From assembly GCA_046297455.1 (NCBI GenBank), contig JBKBIT010000012.1, positions 1 to 64,000 on the forward strand: a DNA stretch of 64,000 nucleotides, written 5' to 3'. Positions 1 through 8,829 of this stretch are shown one piece after another (the stretch's first letter is position 1; every line of letters begins with the position of its first letter). Both the position numbers and the translations under genes were made by a program. Source of the DNA: ZYF759 sp046297455 (GTDB taxonomy: Bacteria; Pseudomonadota; Alphaproteobacteria; Rhizobiales; Rhizobiaceae). Under the pieces are notes generated by a model. The model searched no databases and had not been told where the DNA came from. It saw nothing but the letters and a program-made list of their open reading frames with translations.

Positions 1-54
1 TGGGCAAACACCGTCCGGCCTGGCCCTCCAGGCCCCCCTCTTCCGCGCCTGTCA

Positions 55-75
55 CCCCCCCCCCGGGGGGGGGGG
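55..75. repeat. C10-G11 homopolymer block
   Basis: Ten C (55-64) run directly into eleven G (65-75), a self-complementary block about 95 bases past the aldehyde dehydrogenase stop. The rest of 1-169 holds no gene I can support. A run pair like this could fold as a GC hairpin, be a slippage-prone tract, or mark an assembly or sequencing error; the sequence alone does not decide. Confidence 0.6.
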
Positions 76-169
76 AGATGCCTGGCAAGGCAGAGGGGGG
101 CGCCGTAGAGTGCAACGCTGGCGTTTGGTTCCCTCCCCGCGAGCGGGGAGGGAATATTCGATACCCGCC

Positions 170-1630
170 TCAGAAAACCGGCGGGAAGGGCCGGCCGCCA
201 CGGTCGAGCGTGATCCAGCGCGTCTCGGTGAACGTCTCCAGCGACCAGCGACCGCCATGCTTGCCAACGCCCGATGCCTTGAAGCCACCGAAGGGCACGT
301 GCGGCTCGTCGTTCACCGACGAGCAGTTGACGTGGCAGTTGCCCGTATCGAGACGGTTGACGATGGCAAGCGCGCGGCTTTCGTCGCGGCTCATGACGCC
401 CGCCGACAGGCCGTATTCGCTGTCATTGGCAATCGCGATCGCCTCGTCGTCGGAGCGGAACGGGATCACCGGAACGACTGGCCCGAAAGTCTCGTCCTGG
501 TAGATTTTCATGTCGGGGGTCACGCCGGTCAGGATGGTCGGTTCCACGAAACGGCCGTCGACCTTGCCGCCGAGTTCCACCTTGGCGCCCTTGGCGATGG
601 CGTCGTCGATCTGCTCCTTCACCTTGGCGGCCTGCTTGTCGTTGATCAGCGGGCCGATCACGTGCTCCTTGCTCTTGGTCGGATCGCCGACCTTGAGGCG
701 CGCGGCGCGCTCGACGAACTTCTTCAGGAAGTCGTCGAAGATCTTCTCGTGCACCAGCACCTTTTCGACCGACATGCAGATCTGGCCCTGATGCATGAAA
801 GATCCGAAATTGGCGGCCTGGGTGGCGCGCTCCATCTCGGCATCTTCCAGCACGATGAGGGAGTCCTTGCCGCCGAGCTCGACGCAGCACTTCTTCAGGT
901 GGGCACCGGCCTTGGCAGCAATCTGGCGGCCGACGGCGGTCGAACCGGTGAACGAGATGCCCTTCACGTAAGGATGCTCGATCAGCTCGTCGCCGACTTC
1001 CTGCACGTGGTCGCGCGAGCAGGTCACCACATTGAAGACGCCCTTGGGCAGGCCGGCTTCCTCGAAGATCTCGGCAAACAGGAGACCGCCCAGATAAGGC
1101 GTCTCCTCAGACGGCTTCAGCACGATCGTGTTGCCGGCCGCAAGCGGGAACAGGAAGCCGCGCGCCGTCAGGATGCAGGGGAAGTTCCAGGGCGAGATCA
1201 CCGACACGACGCCCATGGGACGGCGCACCGCCATCGACACCTTGCCGTATTCCGAAGGCAGCACCTCGCCGGTCGACTGCCACACGGAAGCGGCTGCGGC
1301 ATGGAAGACCTCGGTCACATAGCCGGTCTCGAACATGCCCTTGCCGAACCAGCCGCCGCCTTCGGCCTGGATCGCGTCGATGATCTCCATCTTGCGGCGC
1401 TCCCAGATCTCGGCTGCCTTGTGGAGGTAGTGCGCCCGCTTGGAGAAGGGCAGAGCCGACCATTCCGGGAAGGCGGCATGGGCAGCCTCGATTGCGGCGG
1501 CGGTCTCCGCCTTGCCGGAATCCGGCACCTCGGCCCAGACCGAACCGTCGGCGGGGTTGTAGTCCTTGAAGGTGGTGCGGGCCGCGGACCATCCGCCGCC
1601 AATATACATTCCCTCGAAAACGCGTGCCAT
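170..1630 (-). CDS. NAD(P)-dependent aldehyde dehydrogenase (benzaldehyde/vanillin-type)
   Basis: 486 residues, normal ALDH length. It oxidises an aldehyde to the acid in the cytosol. Visible family residues are Asn149 (SPWNF), Lys172 (LKPSE), Glu251 (ELGGK) and the catalytic Cys285 (GQICMS); FTGSTAVG is the nucleotide-binding segment. The GQICMS context resembles benzaldehyde/salicylaldehyde/vanillin dehydrogenases, but substrate cannot be fixed from sequence. The ATG at 1630 has AAGGAGG just upstream. It is the last gene of a leftward operon behind a Liv-type ABC importer, and a second ALDH stands first in that operon, so the imported substrate probably passes through one or two aldehyde steps. 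Confidence 0.93.
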   Translation of the reverse strand: MARVFEGMYIGGGWSAARTTFKDYNPADGSVWAEVPDSGKAETAAAIEAAHAAFPEWSALPFSKRAHYLHKAAEIWERRKMEIIDAIQAEGGGWFGKGMFETGYVTEVFHAAAASVWQSTGEVLPSEYGKVSMAVRRPMGVVSVISPWNFPCILTARGFLFPLAAGNTIVLKPSEETPYLGGLLFAEIFEEAGLPKGVFNVVTCSRDHVQEVGDELIEHPYVKGISFTGSTAVGRQIAAKAGAHLKKCCVELGGKDSLIVLEDAEMERATQAANFGSFMHQGQICMSVEKVLVHEKIFDDFLKKFVERAARLKVGDPTKSKEHVIGPLINDKQAAKVKEQIDDAIAKGAKVELGGKVDGRFVEPTILTGVTPDMKIYQDETFGPVVPVIPFRSDDEAIAIANDSEYGLSAGVMSRDESRALAIVNRLDTGNCHVNCSSVNDEPHVPFGGFKASGVGKHGGRWSLETFTETRWITLDRGGRPFPPVF

Positions 1631-1678
1631 GATGTTGGCCTCCTTGTGCTTTTCCCGCCCGGGTGGCGGGATCGATGG

Positions 1679-3295
1679 TCAGTTGGTGCCCCTTCCCTGT
1701 CCGTCATTCGACGACGGCTGGAAGGTCTGCACGGTGAGCGTCTTGCGGTTGGCCTTGAAGTGGGCGGCCTGGATTGCGGCCGCTCGTTCGGCGAGCGCGG
1801 CAAAGTCGAACCCGCCCGAAGGCGAGGAGGCGGCGGGCGCCTTGTCGTCATCCTCTTCGATGTCGAAACCCGCGCTGTTGTGGCCGAGCAGCGGCGAGGC
1901 TTCCGGACCGTTGGCGCGTGGTTCCGGCTCCGGAGCCGGCTCGGGACGGCGCGATGGCGTCGCCCTTGGCAGCGACAGTCCGGCGGCGGCGCGCTGGCGG
2001 CGAACGTGTTCGGCCAGCCGCTCGCCGGCGCGGCGCGTCAGCTCGGTAAAATCCATCCCGCCGGAAGATTGCGCTGCGGTCTCCGCCCTTGCCGGCGGCG
2101 CCGCCGGTTCGGGATCGGGCGCAGGTGTCGCTCGTTCGCGGGCGGGCGCGGCCTGGCGTTCGGCGTCGCCTGTGCTCTCGCGCATATTGGCGAAGGCACT
2201 GGGGCGTGGCGCCGACAGCCTGCTCGAGCGGATATGGCGTGCCAGCCGCTCGGACGCGGCATGGGCCAGCCTGCCGGCATCGGTGGACAGGTTGCGGGCA
2301 TCGTTCGAAACCATGGGCCTGCTCCTCTCTGTTGGTATCGAGTGCGTGGGCGCTGCGATCGCTTCGAAGGGATCGGCGCCCGCACGCGGGTCATGGCGCC
2401 CGACAAAGGCGCTCGGCACGTCCGCCTCGCGCCGCAGGAAGCGGATGAAGGCGGCGTGAATGGATGTAGCGCGGCTTGCCAGTTCGCCCATGAACCGTCC
2501 CATCGCCTCCAGCGTGGAGGGCAGCGCGAAGGGAGCCGGCAGCTTGATCTTGCGGCTTGCGGTCTTCTTCGTCTCGGTCGCACCGCCAAGATAGGCGTTG
2601 ACGACCGCCGGATCGTTGGCGAGCGCGGCAGCCGTGTTCTCGCCGGTGATCAGCCCGTTCTCGATCAGATATCCGCGGTCGGCGATCTTCAGGCTCTGCT
2701 TGGCGTTCTGCTCGACAAGCAGGATGCCAACGCCGCTCTGCGCGATCGCCTTCAGCGACTTGAACAGATCCTTGGTCAGAAGCGGCGACAGGCCGAGCGA
2801 GGGTTCGTCCAGCATCAGGATCTCGGGCTTCGACATCAGCGCGCGGCCAATCGCCACCATCTGCTGCTCGCCGCCCGACATGGTGCGCACGACCTGCGCC
2901 TTGCGTTCGCCAAGCCGCGGAAACAGCTCGTAGATCTGCTTGAGCGTGACCGATTCCTGGTTACGGGCACGACGGGCGAAGGCGCCCAGCTGCAGGTTCT
3001 CGGCAACGGTCAGGTCGCCGAAAATGCCCCTGCCCTCGGGGACAAGCGCGATGCCTTCCTCGACGATCTTGTGCGGTTTCATGCCGGTGATCGTCTTGCC
3101 GTTCATGACGATGCGGCTCGTCTCTTCGGCCTTGACCATGCCGGCAATTGCCTTCAGCAGGCTCGACTTGCCGGCGCCGTTGGCGCCCAGGATCACGCAG
3201 ATCTCGCCCTTGTCGACCTTTGCCGAAACGCTTTCCAGCGCCAGGTGATGGCCATAGCGGACGCCGAGATTCTGGATCTCAAGCATCGTCGTCAT
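1679..3295 (-). CDS. livF: LivF-type ABC ATPase with long repeat-bearing C-terminal extension
   Basis: 538 residues; LivF proteins are usually about 235. Residues 1-240 are a normal ATPase: Walker A GANGAGKSS (37-45), signature SGGEQQ (140-145), Walker B MLDEPS, and the LivF-like LLVEQNAKQSL. Residues 241-538 form one uninterrupted frame rich in Ala, Pro, Arg and Glu, with no recognised domain. It contains three related helix-like segments (335-360, 412-437, 494-518). The start overlaps livG by 17 bases. The ATPase powers uptake with LivG/LivM/LivH. The function of the tail is unknown: cytosolic interaction or regulation is inference. A sequencing frameshift joining two genes is possible but nothing in the frame suggests it. 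Confidence 0.9.
   Translation of the reverse strand: MTTMLEIQNLGVRYGHHLALESVSAKVDKGEICVILGANGAGKSSLLKAIAGMVKAEETSRIVMNGKTITGMKPHKIVEEGIALVPEGRGIFGDLTVAENLQLGAFARRARNQESVTLKQIYELFPRLGERKAQVVRTMSGGEQQMVAIGRALMSKPEILMLDEPSLGLSPLLTKDLFKSLKAIAQSGVGILLVEQNAKQSLKIADRGYLIENGLITGENTAAALANDPAVVNAYLGGATETKKTASRKIKLPAPFALPSTLEAMGRFMGELASRATSIHAAFIRFLRREADVPSAFVGRHDPRAGADPFEAIAAPTHSIPTERSRPMVSNDARNLSTDAGRLAHAASERLARHIRSSRLSAPRPSAFANMRESTGDAERQAAPARERATPAPDPEPAAPPARAETAAQSSGGMDFTELTRRAGERLAEHVRRQRAAAGLSLPRATPSRRPEPAPEPEPRANGPEASPLLGHNSAGFDIEEDDDKAPAASSPSGGFDFAALAERAAAIQAAHFKANRKTLTVQTFQPSSNDGQGRGTN
1742..2293 (-). repeat. Three diverged 26-residue protein repeats in the LivF tail
   Basis: Residues 335-360 (2216-2293), 412-437 (1985-2062) and 494-518 (1742-1816) align on a pattern of Asp near the start, then a basic/Ala-rich amphipathic stretch: ASERLARHIRSSR, AGERLAEHVRRQR, AAAIQAAHFKANR. 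Units two and three are preceded by GGMDF and GGFDF. Proline-rich linkers of about 50 residues separate them. These look like short helical docking motifs joined by disordered linkers. Confidence 0.6.
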
Positions 3296-4013
3296 CTCCC
3301 AGATAGGCGCGCATGACTTCCGCGTCCGACAGCACTTCCGACACGCCGCCCTCGGCGATCTTGCGTCCGGTATTCATGACCACGCAGCGGTCGCACAAGG
3401 CGCGGATCGCGTCCATGACGTGCTCGACCATGATGATGGTGCGGCCCTCCTTGCCCAGTTCGTCGATGAGCGCGATGCCGATCTGCAACTCGCTCGGGTT
3501 CAGGCCTGCCAGCCACTCGTCGAGAAGCAGCAGTTTCGGGTTGGATGCCAGCGCGCGCGCAAGCTCGATGCGCTTCTGGTCGATATAGGTCATGGCGGCG
3601 ACGGGCATATGACCGCGCTTTTCAAGACCGACCCGCGCCAGCAGCTCTCTCGCCAGCTCACGGGCTTCGTTTCCCCACAGGCGGTTGTGGCCGAAAACCG
3701 CGCCCGCCATCACGTTGTGTTCGGCGTCGAGCGAGGGAAGAACGCGAACCAGCTGGAACGTGCGCGCGACCCCCTTCTGCGCGATCTCGTGCGGCGACTT
3801 GCCGGAGATCCGCTCGGTCCCGAGCCGGATCTCGCCCGCGGTCGGCTTCAGCGCGCCAGAGATCAGGTTGAGCATCGTCGTCTTGCCGGAGCCGTTGGGC
3901 CCGATCAGGCCGAGAAGCTCGCCTTCGCGAACCTCGAAATCTACATCGTTGACCGCGATCAGGCCGCCGAACTGCTTGCGCGCGGCGTTGACGGTGAGGG
4001 CTGGCGCGTTCAT
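3279..4013 (-). CDS. livG: LivG-type ABC transporter ATP-binding protein
   Basis: 244 residues, standard for LivG. Walker A is GPNGSGKTT and Walker B LLLDEWLAGL. The LivG-type linker AMTYIDQKRIELARAL stands where the ABC signature should be, so that loop is not the usual LSGGQ form. The C-terminus MVEHVMDAI..CDRCVVMN is typical of the family. The product pairs with LivF as the heterodimeric motor of a branched-chain-amino-acid-type importer. It overlaps livM by 4 bases (ATGA) and livF by 17, so translation is coupled. The protein ends in an acidic DDDD run. Confidence 0.93.
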   Translation of the reverse strand: MNAPALTVNAARKQFGGLIAVNDVDFEVREGELLGLIGPNGSGKTTMLNLISGALKPTAGEIRLGTERISGKSPHEIAQKGVARTFQLVRVLPSLDAEHNVMAGAVFGHNRLWGNEARELARELLARVGLEKRGHMPVAAMTYIDQKRIELARALASNPKLLLLDEWLAGLNPSELQIGIALIDELGKEGRTIIMVEHVMDAIRALCDRCVVMNTGRKIAEGGVSEVLSDAEVMRAYLGDDDDA

Positions 4014-4981
4014 GCGTGCTTCTCCTCGATTGCCGTTTCACGCTTGCCGTACCGGGTCCGCAGCCACGATCTGAGTTGCTCGAGCCGGCCGGTCACCCCG
4101 TTTGGCAGCAGATAGACGATGGCAAGGAAGGCGATGCCCATGACGATATAGGTATGTTGCGGGAAGCGCGCCGACACCAGGTCCATCAGGATCGTGAACG
4201 GAATGACACCGACCAGCGGGCCCCACAGCCTCTTCGTGCCGCCCAGAAGCGCCATGATCACCACCAGGAACGAGATCATCGGATTGAAGGCTGACGGCGG
4301 CTCGATATAGGAATAGCGCGGCGCCATGATCGCACCGGCGATCCCGATGAAGGCACCGGAGATCATGAACAGGATGATCTTGGCGCGCGCGGTGTCGATG
4401 CCGGAATGCCGGGCAACCGTCTCATCATTGCCGATGATCTCCATGGCAAAGCCGAGCCGCGATCGGTTGATCAGCCAGCCCGTCAGGAACACGACGACGG
4501 TGAGCGCGAGCAGCATCCAGAATATGTGCATCTCCCGGATGTCGGTAAACACGTAGAGGCCCATGCGCGTCGAGTACTTGGCCTGCGACCAGGAGACGAG
4601 CTGGCGCACCAGTTCGGCGAGACCCAGCGTGAAGATGACGAAATAGACGCCGGAGATGCGCAGCGTGGCCGCGCCGACGATACCCGCCAGTGCCGCAGCC
4701 CCCAGGCCGCCCAGGAGCACGAGAAGGGGATAGGGCAGGCTGTCGATCCAAAGGCCCACCGCATAGGTGCCGAGACCATAGAAGGCAGCCGTTGCCAGCG
4801 ACACCAGATGCGTCGGCCCGGAAAACAGCGACCAGGCAGTGCACAGGGCCGCGTAAAGCATGATGTTGACGGCAAGCGACAGATAGAAGCCTTGGTCGAC
4901 CAGCGGCAGCATCGCGGCGGCTGCCACCACGGCGGCTGCGAAGAGCCCGATGCGGATTTCGTTCTGGGTGAGACTGATCAC
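4010..4981 (-). CDS. livM: LivM-type ABC transporter permease
   Basis: 323 residues with about ten hydrophobic segments. The family landmarks YGLGTYAVGL, ISGAFIGIAGAI and the LLGGTKRLWGPLVG segment are visible, the last being the ATPase-coupling region. GTG start at 4981 overlaps the livH stop (GTGA). It forms the inner-membrane channel with LivH. Substrate is unassigned; the flanking aldehyde dehydrogenases suggest a carbon source rather than leucine itself. Confidence 0.93.
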   Translation of the reverse strand: MISLTQNEIRIGLFAAAVVAAAAMLPLVDQGFYLSLAVNIMLYAALCTAWSLFSGPTHLVSLATAAFYGLGTYAVGLWIDSLPYPLLVLLGGLGAAALAGIVGAATLRISGVYFVIFTLGLAELVRQLVSWSQAKYSTRMGLYVFTDIREMHIFWMLLALTVVVFLTGWLINRSRLGFAMEIIGNDETVARHSGIDTARAKIILFMISGAFIGIAGAIMAPRYSYIEPPSAFNPMISFLVVIMALLGGTKRLWGPLVGVIPFTILMDLVSARFPQHTYIVMGIAFLAIVYLLPNGVTGRLEQLRSWLRTRYGKRETAIEEKHA

Positions 4982-5844
4982 GACTGCTGCCTCCCAAAAA
5001 TGCCCTGCGGCCGGAACAGCAGCACGAGAATGAACAGCGCATAGGTGGCGGCTATCGTCAGGCCGGGATCGATGAGGCTGGCGACCGCCGTCTCGGCAAT
5101 GCCCAGCACGAGTGCGGCGATTACGGCGCCTCGCACATCACCCACGCCGCCCATGATCACGATGATCAGCGCCTTCATGGTGAAGACCACGCCCATCGAG
5201 GCGTTGAACGTGTAGAAGGTCGACAACAGCGCGCCACCGCAGGCGGTCAGTGCGCCGCCAAGCGCAAAGGCGATCATGGCAGTGCGCGCCACGTCGATCG
5301 CCACCAGATTGGCCGATGTCGGATCGACGGCGACGGCGCGCACGGCCGTGCCCTGCCTCGTATGGAACAGATAGATGTAGAGCCCGATCGCGATCACGGC
5401 AGCCGCAACAAAGGCAACGACACGGTTGAGGCCGTAGGGGCTGCCCAGGATCATGAAGCGTTCGGCAAGGAAGGTGTAGGAGAAGTACGCCCCGCCGAAG
5501 GCCAGGATCATGATGCCCTGCAGCAGGAACAGAAGACCGAAGGTCGCCAGGATGGAATCGACCTCCAACTGGCCTCGGTTCTTGGCCCGGTCCACCAGCG
5601 GTTTCAGCAGATACCAGTAGATGGCGCCATTGATCACGAACGCGGCCGGCGCGATCACGAGCAGGCCCAGGAGCGGATTGATGTGATAGGCCGTGAACAG
5701 CCAGAAGGCGATGAAACACGCCGCGACAAGGGTCTCGCCATTGGCGAGGTTCATGATGCGCGCAACACCGTATTGCAGTGTCAGGCCCATGGCGATCAGC
5801 GCATAGGTCCCGCCCAGCAATATGCCCGTGACGATGATTGTCAT
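4978..5844 (-). CDS. livH: LivH-type ABC transporter permease
   Basis: 288 residues from the ATG at 5844, which has GAGAGAAGG about four bases upstream; an in-frame TTG at 5865 lacks such a site. It begins MTIIVTGILLGGTYALIAMG, typical of LivH, and carries the MGGVGDVRGAVIAALVLG coupling segment. About eight membrane spans. It partners LivM. A strong stem-loop lies between this gene and the binding-protein gene upstream. Confidence 0.93.
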   Translation of the reverse strand: MTIIVTGILLGGTYALIAMGLTLQYGVARIMNLANGETLVAACFIAFWLFTAYHINPLLGLLVIAPAAFVINGAIYWYLLKPLVDRAKNRGQLEVDSILATFGLLFLLQGIMILAFGGAYFSYTFLAERFMILGSPYGLNRVVAFVAAAVIAIGLYIYLFHTRQGTAVRAVAVDPTSANLVAIDVARTAMIAFALGGALTACGGALLSTFYTFNASMGVVFTMKALIIVIMGGVGDVRGAVIAALVLGIAETAVASLIDPGLTIAATYALFILVLLFRPQGIFGRQQS

Positions 5845-5871
5845 GCCTTCTCTCTGCTGCCCCAATTTGAG

Positions 5872-5898
5872 CGCCGGCGCGACCAGGCCGCGCCGGCG
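5872..5898 (-). promoter_or_regulatory. Intercistronic stem-loop between binding protein and livH
   Basis: Perfect 10-base inverted repeat, CGCCGGCGCG (5872-5881) and CGCGCCGGCG (5889-5898), with a 7-base loop. It sits 23 bases past the binding-protein stop, inside the 77-base gap before livH. No T-run follows on the minus strand, so a 3'-end stabiliser or partial attenuator is more likely than a full terminator. Confidence 0.6.
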
Positions 5899-5921
5899 AT
5901 TTCGGTTTCAGTCGAAAACGA

Positions 5922-7115
5922 TCAGTCCCAGCCTTCCTTGCGCACCGGGTCGGCCGCGATGTCGAGGCCATCGGCCGAGACCGCGCGGAACACGCCGTCC
6001 ACCCACTGTCCGGTGGTCCAGACATTCGGGTTGGCGTTGTTCTCCAGCGTCATCTCGCCCAGCACGGTGTCGAACGTGCCGGTACGGATCTGCTCGATAA
6101 CCGCTTCACGGTCGAGCGACCCGGCTGCCTCGATCGCCTGACCCAGGATCTGCAGGCCGGCATAGGTGTAGGCCGACGCCCAGTAGTCGGGCTCCTGGCC
6201 GGTGGCGGCCTGGTGGCGGTCGATATAGTCTTGGATGCGCTCGTCATCGATATTGATGCCGCCGATGCCCATGATGCCCTCGGCCGCATCGCCGAAGCGG
6301 TTGCGGAAGCTCGGGAAGGCGGTGCCGACGCCGGTGTAGAACGCGCCGACCTGCATGTCCTGGATCTGGGCCTGCTCGGTGAGCGCGAACGTGTCACCCG
6401 GGTAGGAGAACGCCACGAAGGCATCCGGCTCGGCCGCGATCGCCGCAGAGATGATCGGCGCGACGTCCTGGGTGCCCAGCGGATAGGAGCTCTCATAGAC
6501 GATCTCGAAGCCGGCTTCCTCGAGGGCGGGCTTGCCTGCGCTCATCAGTTCCAGGCCGAAGGCATCGGCAACGTGCACCAGTGCCACGCGATTGCCGATC
6601 TCGCCGGCCTCGCGCATGCGCTCGAGCGCGCTGACCATGCCCATGGCCAACTGGCGCGAGGTGCCCAGCAGCCAGAAGGAGTTCGGCCAACGCTCGACGA
6701 ATTCCGGCACGCCGTCGGTCGCCGCCGAAGTGGTGATGTGCGGGTAGTTGTACTGGGCGATCATCGGCGCCGTGGCGATGTTGATGCCCGTCGAGTACGG
6801 CGTGACGATGAAGTCGACCTGGTCCTGGGTAGCCAGGCGCTGAATGTTGCGCACGGCCTCCTCGTTCGAGGTGCGATCGTCATACTCGATCAGTTCGATC
6901 GTCATCTGCTGGTCGCCGACCTGCAGGCCGCCGGCCTCGTTGATCTCCTCGACCCACATGCGCACGTTGGGCCAATGGGTCATGGCGGCGCCGCCGGCCA
7001 GCGGGCCGGACTGCGGTGCGCTGGCGCCGATCTTGATCGTGTCGGCCGATGCGGCACCGGCCAGGGAAAGTGCCGCTGCCGAAGCAGCCAGCGTCAGGAA
7101 TGTACGTCTGATCAT
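5922..7115 (-). CDS. Liv-type periplasmic substrate-binding protein
   Basis: 397 residues. Signal peptide at the N-terminus (MIRRTFLTLAASAAALSLAG, then AASA) with likely cleavage near residue 25. The mature part is a Leu/Ile/Val-binding-protein fold (Peripla_BP_6) starting DTIKIGASAPQSGPLAGG. The ATG at 7115 follows GGGAGG. It captures the substrate for LivHMGF. The family binds amino acids, amides, urea and aromatic acids, so the ligand cannot be named. It lies 63 bases after the upstream aldehyde dehydrogenase and 77 bases before livH. Confidence 0.9.
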   Translation of the reverse strand: MIRRTFLTLAASAAALSLAGAASADTIKIGASAPQSGPLAGGAAMTHWPNVRMWVEEINEAGGLQVGDQQMTIELIEYDDRTSNEEAVRNIQRLATQDQVDFIVTPYSTGINIATAPMIAQYNYPHITTSAATDGVPEFVERWPNSFWLLGTSRQLAMGMVSALERMREAGEIGNRVALVHVADAFGLELMSAGKPALEEAGFEIVYESSYPLGTQDVAPIISAAIAAEPDAFVAFSYPGDTFALTEQAQIQDMQVGAFYTGVGTAFPSFRNRFGDAAEGIMGIGGINIDDERIQDYIDRHQAATGQEPDYWASAYTYAGLQILGQAIEAAGSLDREAVIEQIRTGTFDTVLGEMTLENNANPNVWTTGQWVDGVFRAVSADGLDIAADPVRKEGWD

Positions 7116-7178
7116 GTCTAAACCTCCCTATTCATTCGCACTGTAAGGACACATGCGGGACACCCCGCGTGCCAGAAG

Positions 7179-8627
7179 TCAGATCGGATAGTCCACCTTT
7201 CCGCTCTGAATCGTCAGCCACCGAAGCTCGGTGAATTCGTCGATGCCGGCCTTGCCGCCGAAGCGGCCATAGCCCGACGACTTGACGCCGCCGAAAGGCA
7301 TTTGCGGCTCGTCATGGATCGTCGAGGAATTGATGTGGCAGATGCCGGATTCAAGCCGCCGCGCCACGTCGAGCGCGCGGGTAACGTCGCGCCCGAAGAC
7401 CGCGGCAGCGAGCCCGTATTCTGTATCGTTGGCGATCGAGACCGCCTCATCTACATCCACAAACCGGATGATCGAGGCAACCGGGCCGAACGTTTCCTCG
7501 TGATAGACGCGCATGTTTGGCATGATGCCATCGAGCACGGTGGCATCCACCCACACGCCCTGCTGGCGCCCGCCGGCAACGAGCCGCGCGCCCTTCTGCA
7601 ACGCGTCATCGATCAGTCCCTTGACGCGGATGGCCGCATGTTCGCCAATCAGCGGACCGATGCGGCTCTCGTCCTTGCTGGGATCGCCAGCGGTGATCGC
7701 GTCGGCAAGCGCGGCCAGGCGTTCGATGAAGGCATCGGCGATATCGTCATGCACGATGATGCGCTCGGTCGACATGCATATCTGGCCCTGGAAGGCGAAG
7801 GCACCATAGGCGGCTGCCTTGGCGGCCTCCTCGATATCGGCGTCATCGAGCACGATCAGCGGTGCCTTGCCTCCCAGTTCCAAGAGCGCCCGCTTGAGAT
7901 GGCGCGCGCACAGATTGGCGATCACGCGTCCCGTCCTGGTGGAACCGGTGAAGTTGATGCGGCGCACCGCCGGATGGGCAATCAGCGTTTCGACCACTTC
8001 GGCGGCGGAACTGTCTGGCGTGTGAAGGATCGACAGAACACCGTCTGGAAGGCCGGCGGCGGTGAAGATCTCGCCCAGCATGGAATGGATCCCGGGGCAG
8101 AACTCGGACGCCTTGAAGACCACCGTGTTGCCGCAGGCCAACGGCATGGCCAGCGCCCTGCAACCGAGCACGACCGGCGCGTTCCAGGGTGCCATCGAGA
8201 GCACGACGCCGCAGGGTTGGCGCACCGACATGGCAAGCGAACCGGGCCGGTCGGCGGGAATGACCTCGCCCGAGATTTGCGTCGTCATGGCGGCGGCTTC
8301 ACGCAGGATGGCCGCGCCGAGCTTGATGTTCAGTTCGCCCCAGGCGCGCGTCCCGCCACTCTCGGCGCAGATCATCGCAATGACATCCTCCGAGCGCTCG
8401 ACCATGATGTCGGCGGCGCGCGCGATGATCTCGCGACGGGCGGAAGGCGACATGTTCGACCATTTGGGGAAGGCGGATGCGGCGACATTCGCGGCATGGC
8501 GCGCATCGGCGACGGAGGCGGCCGGCACGCGTGTCACGACCTCGCCCGAGACGGGATTGGCCCGCTCGAGATATGGCCCATCCGCAACGGCGGGGGGCCG
8601 CGTCCTGACTGACGCGTGGTCGTTCAA
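7179..8627 (-). CDS. NAD(P)-dependent aldehyde dehydrogenase, first gene of the Liv operon
   Basis: 482 residues. Asn149 (APWNA), Lys172 (FKASE), Glu250 (ELGGK) and catalytic Cys284 (GQICMS) match the family. It resembles the other ALDH at 170-1630 in motifs and C-terminal layout (CHINSSTIHDEPQMPFGG here, CHVNCSSVNDEPHVPFGG there), so the two are probably paralogues of the benzaldehyde/vanillin-dehydrogenase group. The start is a TTG at 8627 supported by GGGAGG seven bases upstream. It is divergent from an AraC regulator across a 202-base gap, the likely control region for the whole operon. Confidence 0.92.
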   Translation of the reverse strand: MNDHASVRTRPPAVADGPYLERANPVSGEVVTRVPAASVADARHAANVAASAFPKWSNMSPSARREIIARAADIMVERSEDVIAMICAESGGTRAWGELNIKLGAAILREAAAMTTQISGEVIPADRPGSLAMSVRQPCGVVLSMAPWNAPVVLGCRALAMPLACGNTVVFKASEFCPGIHSMLGEIFTAAGLPDGVLSILHTPDSSAAEVVETLIAHPAVRRINFTGSTRTGRVIANLCARHLKRALLELGGKAPLIVLDDADIEEAAKAAAYGAFAFQGQICMSTERIIVHDDIADAFIERLAALADAITAGDPSKDESRIGPLIGEHAAIRVKGLIDDALQKGARLVAGGRQQGVWVDATVLDGIMPNMRVYHEETFGPVASIIRFVDVDEAVSIANDTEYGLAAAVFGRDVTRALDVARRLESGICHINSSTIHDEPQMPFGGVKSSGYGRFGGKAGIDEFTELRWLTIQSGKVDYPI

Positions 8628-8829
8628 TGCAAACCTCCCTTGGCGAGATCACGTCGATTTTCGCCGTCCTACCCCGGCTACTTCGTCTTCTCGTCGTTTT
8701 GCGATACCAAATCCGAAAAACAGGGCTTCCGAGAACGCAAGAATTTGGCTATTTCTTGTAAAAATCTGGTCAAGCCTGGCTGTTTCGCCGGAAAGGTTAG
8801 CGGAACATCGACGGAGTCACCCTGTCTGC

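Noticed and set aside
110..3316. Plus-strand 1068-residue open frame
   Set aside because: It lies opposite the aldehyde dehydrogenase and livF genes, which have strong family motifs. It is a GC-rich shadow frame with no recognisable domain.
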